Shown here piece after piece: positions 26,198-32,629 of a stretch of 32,629 nucleotides of DNA. Position 1 is the first letter of the stretch. Every line of letters starts with the position of its first letter. The stretch is from assembly GCF_000008685.2 (NCBI RefSeq), contig NC_001318.1, positions 658,811 through 691,439 on the forward strand, in the 5' to 3' direction. The DNA comes from Borreliella burgdorferi B31. Lineage in GTDB: Bacteria; Spirochaetota; Spirochaetia; Borreliales; Borreliaceae. The notes under the pieces are model-generated. The model had not been told where the DNA came from and made no database searches. It saw only the letters and a program-made list of their open reading frames with translations. A program made the translations under genes and the position numbers.

Positions 26198-27170
26198 TCT
26201 TGTTTATGAAATCAAATACATACTTTGTGAAGTATGATGTGTTTTGGGCGCTTTTGTAGCTTTGGTTTCCAATAGGTAAGTGAGCGTGTGAATTTTCAAG
26301 AAGTATGATGGGAATATCCTTTTTTTCACCCCCATAATTTTTTATAAATTCGTTTATTTTTATTGGGTCTACTGTATGATCATTTGGTGTGTGGGTTATT
26401 ATTAAAGGTATTTTGATTTCGTTGAAATTATATGAATTTAATAATGTGACAAGGCCCATCATTGCAATAATTGCGTCTACATGCTGTACTCTTGAAGAGT
26501 GGCTTTTTATAGTCGGGTGTTCTTTTCGTTTATACTCTTTTGTTTCGAATTTATTGTAGCCACCTGTTATAAGATATGCAATTTGTCGCCCCCAAGGATA
26601 GTAAACGATATTTGTTCTCTTGTCATAAGGGAATATATTAGGAGAAATTAATACCGCCGAGTTTATTTCATTTGGATAGTTTGCCAAGGCCCAGATGCTG
26701 GCAGTGCCCCCATTAGAGGTTCCAATTAATACTAATTTATCACCTATTAATTTGCCAATGTTAATAGCCTCATCAATGTCTCTCAGCCAATCTTGGGTAG
26801 TTATTCCCCGAAATGCATTTTTATTGTTAATTCCGTGTCCTTTAAGTCTTGTAAAAAAAATATTTGCATTAAGAGCTTTTGCAATATTATTTGGAACCGG
26901 ATAAATTTCATTTTTTGATGCTCCAAATCCATGAATATAGACCACAGAATAATTTGTTTTTTGTGCTTTTTCTTTATACCAGATTATTTCTTTTTTTGTA
27001 TTGCTTTCTAAATTAAATTGCAATTCTTCTTTTAATAAGTAATTGTCAATTTCTTCTATGTTTTTAGGAATCAGTTTTTTTGAAAATTCATTTTTAAATT
27101 TTATCCTCGGACTAACCAGTATTAAGAGTAATAAGAATATAAGTATAAAAATGATATTTTTTATATTCAT
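26187..27170 (-). CDS. Membrane-anchored alpha/beta hydrolase, lipase (BB0646-like)
   Basis: A serine hydrolase of 327 aa. An N-terminal hydrophobic segment (about 5-20) without a lipobox probably anchors it or serves as an uncleaved signal. The alpha/beta hydrolase core has the oxyanion region YIHGFGASKNE (79-87), the nucleophile elbow GTSNGG with Ser152, Asp264 in HTPNDHTVDP and His295 in ENSHAHLPI, so a complete Ser-Asp-His triad is present. I recall a report that the B. burgdorferi homolog has lipase and haemolytic activity; the sequence agrees but does not prove it. ATG overlaps the bosR stop as ATGA, so the two are co-transcribed and translationally coupled. Confidence 0.88.
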   Translation of the reverse strand: MNIKNIIFILIFLLLLILVSPRIKFKNEFSKKLIPKNIEEIDNYLLKEELQFNLESNTKKEIIWYKEKAQKTNYSVVYIHGFGASKNEIYPVPNNIAKALNANIFFTRLKGHGINNKNAFRGITTQDWLRDIDEAINIGKLIGDKLVLIGTSNGGTASIWALANYPNEINSAVLISPNIFPYDKRTNIVYYPWGRQIAYLITGGYNKFETKEYKRKEHPTIKSHSSRVQHVDAIIAMMGLVTLLNSYNFNEIKIPLIITHTPNDHTVDPIKINEFIKNYGGEKKDIPIILLENSHAHLPIGNQSYKSAQNTSYFTKYVFDFINKINK

Positions 27171-27697
27171 AAAGTGATTTCCTTGTTCTCATCTGGGACA
27201 TTATTGTTATTATGGGTATCTTTTTTGTAGCAATTATTGCAATGCCCTGAGTAAATGATTTCAATAGATTTTGTTTCCCAGTTTTCTCCAAGTTTGTCTT
27301 TCAAAATATCTTTAATATCGTCAAGTTGAATAGGGTGGACTTGATTGCATTTATTGCATTTAAAGTGAGCTATTGTGGAAGCCAAGCTTAGATAAAATTT
27401 TGTTTCTTTTTGATCAGTAGTTTTTATATCTTTTAGTATATTTCTTTCTTTTAGAATATTTAATGTGTTATATACTGTTGCTTTTGATAGGCTTGGAATT
27501 TCTTTTATAAGTTTGTTATAAACTTCTTTTGCCGTAAAGTATTCTTTTGGGTTTGATGCTATGTATAAAATGATTCTGTTTCTCGAATGAGATGCTTTCA
27601 TTCCTAATTCTGATGTTAAATTTTTCAATAATACAGGATCGTTTGTAATGCCGACTTTTTCCAATGCGGAATGTACGTCTATTATGTTGTCGTTCAT
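27167..27697 (-). CDS. bosR: Fur/PerR-family regulator BosR
   Basis: A 176-aa DNA-binding metalloregulator. The winged-helix domain (about 15-95) includes SRNRIILYIASNPKEYFTAKEVY and the recognition helix SLSKATVYNTLNILKERNIL. The C-terminal dimer domain has two CxxC pairs, Cys114/Cys117 (HFKCNKCN) and Cys153/Cys156 (GHCNNCYK), which should bind structural zinc. In B. burgdorferi BosR controls oxidative-stress genes and the RpoN-RpoS virulence route. The start ATG at 27697 has AAAGG about 9 nt upstream. The upstream region carries TTTAAATTAAAGATT followed by AAAT, similar to a described BosR-binding repeat, so autoregulation is plausible. It overlaps the downstream lipase gene by 4 nt. Confidence 0.95.
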   Translation of the reverse strand: MNDNIIDVHSALEKVGITNDPVLLKNLTSELGMKASHSRNRIILYIASNPKEYFTAKEVYNKLIKEIPSLSKATVYNTLNILKERNILKDIKTTDQKETKFYLSLASTIAHFKCNKCNQVHPIQLDDIKDILKDKLGENWETKSIEIIYSGHCNNCYKKDTHNNNNVPDENKEITL

Positions 27698-27715
27698 ATG
27701 ATTATACCTTTTTTG

Positions 27716-27734
27716 TTTAAATTAAAGATTAAAT
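27716..27734 (-). repeat. AT-rich element, copy 2, upstream of bosR (BosR-box-like)
   Basis: TTTAAATTAAAGATT (plus strand 27716-27730) is identical to 4156-4170, and here continues AAAT, so it contains TAAATTAAA and ATTAAAT side by side, like an imperfect direct repeat. It lies 19 nt upstream of the bosR ATG. Binding by BosR is inferred. Confidence 0.45.
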
Positions 27735-27796
27735 ACTTTTTATGTTCTTCTTAGGATAATTTTATACCCAGTTATTAATATTTTACTACTTATTAT

Positions 27797-29485
27797 TTAT
27801 TTATTTTCATATTTTTTTATATTAGTATAAAAAATTAAATTTTTTATTTTTGAATTCAGTTTTATTTTGTTATCAAAATTATTATTTAATGGTAGTATCA
27901 TTAAATTTAGTGTTTGAGAGTAATTTATTACATCTTGGATCTTAACTGTGTTATAAGAACCCCCTATATTTAAAATTAACCATTTCTTAGAATTTATTTT
28001 TTCAATTTTATAATTAATTGTATGAATGATATGTTTTTCAACATTTAAAAAGCTTATAAAAAAGTTGCTGTTTTTATCATTTCCTTTAGATATCAAAAAT
28101 TCTGTGCCATTAATGTAGCCTTTGGGATTGTTTTTAGTTATTATTATTTTTTCATAAGTATCAAGATCGCTGTATTTTGCTGTTATTTTTAAATTAGTGC
28201 CTTTTGTAATTTCAAAAACAGGTATTTCAAGAGCTGAATATTCAAGAAGATAATCAGGATTGCATTTTTTTAATGTTTTTTTATCTAGATCTATTTTAGA
28301 AGGCCATTTTATTTTAATCGATATAAAGAAGCTAGAGATAGTCTCATCTATAAAAAAATCAATTGTTGATTTTTTGGCAGAGTTAAAAGCTAAATATTGT
28401 TTTATTCCTAAAATTTTTTCATTTGAGAATGAAAATGAACTTTCAATAGATGCTTCTTTTATTAGTTCTTTTTTTGATGAAACTTTAAAATAGGTTCTAG
28501 ATGTGTTTAAAAATTCAACTTTTTTATCTTTAAATTTTATTTTATTTAATTTTCCATTTTCGAATTTGATGTTGTATTGATCGTGAGATAGCGTGAAATT
28601 TCCTTCCATATTGTATTCTAAATTTTTAGGCACAATTGATTCTGAATTTTTAATGATTTCATCTTGGTGTTTATTTATTAAAAATTCTCTTAAGCTTTTT
28701 TCGTTGATTTGATAATCTTTGAGTCTTTTGTTTTGAAAATTTATTATTGGCTCTTGCTCTTTAAGGGAGTTAAATTTTGGAATCTCTAGTAGTTCGGTGG
28801 TAAGTTTGGATCCTTCTAGATTTTGTATTTTAATGCTGTGTAAGTTGTTTTCTAGGGCTTTTAAATAAAGTAAAAAATTTTTTAGTTCTTGATTATCATA
28901 AGTTTCTTTGATCTCATAAAAATAAATAAGAGTTTCTACGTTGCTTTTTGGAGAATCTATTTTTTGTACTTCATATAAATATTGGCAGTTATTTTTATAA
29001 AAAATTAAATAATTTTTATTATTTTTACTCTGCCTTATTCCTTCTGTATAATTGAAATTAAGCTTTCTGTAAAGCTCAGTCACCTTTTTTCTAAACTTTT
29101 CTATGTTGTATATATAAAACATAATAGGCGTATTTTGAAATATGTCTTTGTATCCACTTTTGAATGGATTTTTTAGTGCCCAATACAAATCTAAATGTAT
29201 TTCATCGTGTAGCATGTATTCATGAGGGCTTCCACTGTAAGTTCCAGGCATATATATATCTGTATTGGTTTTGAATCTTTCAAATAGCCATTTATTTAAT
29301 TCCTCATGTTCTCTTAGAATTTCAAAAAAGTATATTGGAAATGTCCAATGTATTTTGTAAGCTAGCTGTTTGTGTTCAATCAAATATTTTATATTTGATA
29401 TTATTAATAACAGGTTATCTTCTGAAAATTTAGTTATTGAAATAATAATAATATAAGTTTTCAATTTTTTTAGTTTTCTAAACAT
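27797..29485 (-). CDS. Unknown 562-aa protein, possible glycosidase-like fold (BB0648-like)
   Basis: I cannot assign a function. There is no lipobox or convincing signal peptide; a mildly hydrophobic TYIIIISI lies near the N-terminus. Residues about 10-130 (HWTFPIYFFEILREHEELNKW, then DIYMPGTYSGSPHEYMLHDE) resemble in pattern the N-terminal part of GH57/GH38-type sugar hydrolases. The region after about 300 (YNIKFENGKLNKIKFKDKKVEF) looks like the beta-sandwich start of such enzymes. This is by-eye similarity only. I recall the B31 homolog being labelled a putative serine/threonine kinase, but no glycine loop, VAxK, HRD or DFG motif is visible. No strong SD precedes ATG. The gene lies upstream of bosR in the same direction, 99 nt away, and diverges from groEL. 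Confidence 0.8.
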   Translation of the reverse strand: MFRKLKKLKTYIIIISITKFSEDNLLLIISNIKYLIEHKQLAYKIHWTFPIYFFEILREHEELNKWLFERFKTNTDIYMPGTYSGSPHEYMLHDEIHLDLYWALKNPFKSGYKDIFQNTPIMFYIYNIEKFRKKVTELYRKLNFNYTEGIRQSKNNKNYLIFYKNNCQYLYEVQKIDSPKSNVETLIYFYEIKETYDNQELKNFLLYLKALENNLHSIKIQNLEGSKLTTELLEIPKFNSLKEQEPIINFQNKRLKDYQINEKSLREFLINKHQDEIIKNSESIVPKNLEYNMEGNFTLSHDQYNIKFENGKLNKIKFKDKKVEFLNTSRTYFKVSSKKELIKEASIESSFSFSNEKILGIKQYLAFNSAKKSTIDFFIDETISSFFISIKIKWPSKIDLDKKTLKKCNPDYLLEYSALEIPVFEITKGTNLKITAKYSDLDTYEKIIITKNNPKGYINGTEFLISKGNDKNSNFFISFLNVEKHIIHTINYKIEKINSKKWLILNIGGSYNTVKIQDVINYSQTLNLMILPLNNNFDNKIKLNSKIKNLIFYTNIKKYENK

Positions 29486-29501
29486 AAATTCTTTGTCTTT
29501 A

Positions 29502-29515
29502 TAATTTAAAGATTA
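29502..29515 (-). repeat. AT-rich element, copy 3, upstream of the 562-aa unknown gene
   Basis: TAATTTAAAGATTA on the plus strand differs by one base from TAAATTAAAGATTA in the bosR copy and lies 17 nt upstream of the minus-strand ATG at 29485. A minus-strand TATAAT (29533-29528) lies just upstream of it. Confidence 0.35.
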
Positions 29516-29572
29516 GTCAATATTTACATTATATAATAAAAATTTTTACTGGTTTTGTATATTTTGTATTTT

Positions 29573-29604
29573 TTGATGCATAGAAGTAATACGCTACTAT
29601 AGCG
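29573..29604 (+). promoter_or_regulatory. Candidate groEL promoter overlapped by an inverted repeat
   Basis: TTGATG (29573-29578) and TACTAT (29595-29600) are spaced by 16 nt, each matching four of six consensus bases. The inverted repeat CGCTA-CTA-TAGCG (29592-29604) covers the -10. The leader would be about 73 nt. No CIRCE element (TTAGCACTC-N9-GAGTGCTAA) is present. Confidence 0.4.
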
Positions 29605-29625
29605 AATGTATTAAGTTTATGTTAA

Positions 29626-31317
<1,692 letters not shown>

Positions 31318-31325
31318 ATTAAAGT

Positions 31326-31367
31326 TTCACCGGCAAGCTTGTGTTTTTGCCGGTGAATATTTTATTA
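31326..31367 (+). terminator. Terminator after groEL
   Basis: A perfect 11-bp GC-rich inverted repeat (TTCACCGGCAA at 31326-31336, complement at 31347-31357) is followed by TATTTTATTA. It is the most GC-rich hairpin in the window. The next gene starts only 26 nt after its right arm. Confidence 0.85.
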
Positions 31368-31382
31368 TTCAAAGGAATTATT

Positions 31383-31679
31383 TTGAGTGAGGATGAATTT
31401 GTTTTTTGTATAGGCTATGATTGTTCAAAGGCAATAGTAGATAGGCAGCTTTTAAGAGAAAATAAGGGTAAAAGTGCTAAGGAACTTTTTGAACTTGGAC
31501 TTTACAGAAGTGCCTTTAGCAAAGCTCTTTATAGGAATGACGATGGTCTTATTAATTATTTAATTGAAGAGTATAATAAAATAAGTAACTCTAATTATAC
31601 CAAAAAAGATGATTTTAAGCTTTTATTTGGAGTAGTTTATCCTGATGATATTAATAAGATAAAAGTGACATATGTATAG
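31383..31679 (+). CDS. Small conserved-position hypothetical protein, 98 aa (BB0650-like)
   Basis: Function is unknown. The protein is soluble, charged, without signal peptide or membrane segment. Visible features are GYDCSKAIVDRQLLRE, then KSAKELFELGLYRSAFSKALYRND with a helical look, and a C-terminal LLFGVVYPDD. No known domain is recognised. The open frame extends upstream into the groEL terminator, but the SD AAAGGA (31371-31376) sets the start at TTG 31383 with 6-nt spacing. It ends 13 nt before the preferred yajC start, so it belongs to the yajC-secD operon and may have a role linked to protein export, which is inference from position only. Confidence 0.75.
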   Translation: MSEDEFVFCIGYDCSKAIVDRQLLRENKGKSAKELFELGLYRSAFSKALYRNDDGLINYLIEEYNKISNSNYTKKDDFKLLFGVVYPDDINKIKVTYV

Positions 31680-31692
31680 TATGGGAGGTTTT

Positions 31693-31989
31693 GTGTTTTT
31701 ATTGCAAGAATTTAGCGGCAATAGTAGCTTTTTACGAAGTTTATTAGTTTTTGTGCCTGTTATTGCTATATTTTGGTTTTTAGTGATATCTCCTCAGCGT
31801 AAGGAAGAGAAGAATAAAAAAGAAATGATAAAAAATCTAAAAAAGGGCGATAAGGTATTAACAATAGGTGGAATTTTTGGAGTTGTGAAAAAATTAGGCG
31901 ATACGGATGTTATTTTAGAATTAAGTCCAAATAACGAAGCAGTATTTATAAAAAACTCTATTGATAAAGTTTTGTCTGAAAAAAAATGA
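31693..31989 (+). CDS. yajC: Preprotein translocase accessory subunit YajC
   Basis: YajC is a small inner-membrane partner of SecDF-YidC. One membrane segment, LLVFVPVIAIFWFLVISP, is followed by the family's cytoplasmic part PQRKEEKNKKEMIKNLKKGDKVLTIGGIFG. About 98 aa fits the family. The frame opens at ATG 31672 (overlapping the previous gene), but GGGAGG (31683-31688) is 4 nt before GTG 31693, which I take as the start; the longer form would add seven residues and lacks an SD. secD follows 85 nt later, the usual yajC-secD order. Confidence 0.9.
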   Translation: MFLLQEFSGNSSFLRSLLVFVPVIAIFWFLVISPQRKEEKNKKEMIKNLKKGDKVLTIGGIFGVVKKLGDTDVILELSPNNEAVFIKNSIDKVLSEKK

Positions 31990-32074
31990 AGTTAAAAAAA
32001 AGGTATTGTTTAAAGGTAAAATTAGAACTGTTAGCTAATAATGGTATTTTTTAAAAATTTTAAGGATTTGTATA

Positions 32075-32629
32075 ATGAAAAAAGGATCTAAGCTTATATT
32101 GATATTGTTGGTGACGTTTTTTGCATGTCTTTTAATATTTCCGACTTTAAAATGGTATTTTTTAATGAGCGTTGAGGATAAAAAAATAAGCTCATATTCA
32201 CAAGAGGCCTTAAGGGATTATTCAAAGAAAAAAGCCCTGAATGATCTTGTTAAGCTTAAGGAACTGTATAATAAAGATCCCAATAGCAGTATTCCAGCTA
32301 GTTTGTCTTATTTAATTCCAATAGCAAAAAATAATTATAGGTCTTCAATGAAAATTCCACCTAATATTTTTACTGCTAAAACCTTGCGTGAAGGATTTTT
32401 GACTGATTCGGATATGGGAGAAGTAAGCTTAGAGATTTATAGATATTATGAGAACATAAAGAAGGGCAAAAGCAGAATAATACATCTTGGGCTTGATTTG
32501 TCTGGAGGGATGAGTGTTACCATTTCTCTTGATTATTCAAGTGTTGAAAAAAAATTAGGTCGTTCTTTGACTTTTGCTGAGAGAGAGGATGCCATTTATC
32601 GAATAATGCAAATTCTTAAAGATAGGGTA
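32075..32629 (+). CDS. secD: Protein-export membrane protein SecD, 5' part (cut by window end)
   Basis: SecD with SecF uses the proton-motive force to pull proteins through SecYEG. The first 185 codons are present with no stop at the edge. The first membrane segment is LILILLVTFFACLLIFPTL; the exported region follows with the signature HLGLDLSGGMSVT, equivalent to the LGLDLRGG motif of the family. Between them is an insert of about 110 residues, longer than in many SecD proteins, as often seen in spirochetes. AAGGA lies 8 nt before ATG. It continues the 98-aa-unknown/yajC operon. The short frame was identified by reading directly, as it has no stop within the window. Confidence 0.93.
   Translation, partial: MKKGSKLILILLVTFFACLLIFPTLKWYFLMSVEDKKISSYSQEALRDYSKKKALNDLVKLKELYNKDPNSSIPASLSYLIPIAKNNYRSSMKIPPNIFTAKTLREGFLTDSDMGEVSLEIYRYYENIKKGKSRIIHLGLDLSGGMSVTISLDYSSVEKKLGRSLTFAEREDAIYRIMQILKDRV

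Noticed and set aside
27797-29485. Serine/threonine kinase assignment
   Set aside because: No glycine-rich loop, catalytic HRD or DFG motif is visible in the 562 residues.
31341-31382. Longer N-terminus of the 98-aa protein from GTG 31341
   Set aside because: The start would lie inside the groEL terminator hairpin without an SD, whereas AAAGGA precedes TTG 31383.
31672-31692. ATG start of yajC overlapping the previous gene
   Set aside because: The SD GGGAGG lies downstream of that ATG and points to GTG 31693. Not fully excluded.

Overview
The window is a segment of a spirochete chromosome, almost certainly Lyme-disease Borrelia (Borreliella, B. burgdorferi sensu lato). The basis is the very AT-rich composition, spirochete-type lipoboxes, the BosR-type Fur regulator, and a gene order I recognise from memory as roughly BB0628 to BB0652 of strain B31. 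No prophage, insertion sequence, CRISPR array or plasmid-like region is visible. I cannot name the species or strain from sequence alone.

Layout. (a) 1-4107: the first codons of a minus-strand gene leaving the left edge; a 241-aa lipoprotein; a divergent pair encoding a fructose-type PTS permease (EIIABC) and 1-phosphofructokinase; and a small secreted membrane-anchored protein with a CPICG-type cysteine cluster. (b) 4257-14402, minus strand: nicotinate phosphoribosyltransferase followed by recC, recB and recD in a tight operon, then tRNA-Asp(GTC), whose own consensus promoter is embedded in the last codons of recD. As sequenced, recC is broken by an apparent one-base frameshift at an A6 tract near its 3' end; the missing C-terminus continues in the +1 frame. 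(c) 14532-19050, plus strand: glucose-6-phosphate dehydrogenase and two tandem NhaC-type antiporters. (d) 19082-22796, minus strand: the spermidine/putrescine ABC importer potABCD, with a strong promoter abutting the hairpin that ends the upstream rbgA/ylqF GTPase gene. (e) 23869-26157, plus strand: nanE (ManNAc-6-P epimerase) and a PTS EIICB. (f) 26187-29485, minus strand: a 562-aa unknown protein, then bosR and an alpha/beta hydrolase (lipase) overlapping by ATGA. (g) 29680-32629, plus strand: groEL, a strong terminator, a 98-aa unknown, yajC and the 5' part of secD.

Functional themes are sugar uptake into glycolysis and the pentose phosphate pathway (fruA, fruK, ptsG, nanE, zwf), salvage by an auxotroph (polyamine import, nicotinate), ion homeostasis (nhaC pair), recombination and repair (RecBCD), oxidative/virulence regulation (BosR) and protein folding/export (GroEL, YajC, SecD). 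Start codons are often non-ATG (fruK, nhaC2, potA, the 98-aa gene, yajC and probably nanE), and several terminator hairpins overlap the ends of coding regions.

I found no clear new multi-gene system. The most useful leads are the recC frameshift, a near-identical 14-15 nt AT-rich element upstream of three minus-strand genes including bosR, the cysteine-cluster membrane protein, the unassigned 562-aa protein that looks more like a carbohydrate-active enzyme than a kinase, and unusual translation starts.
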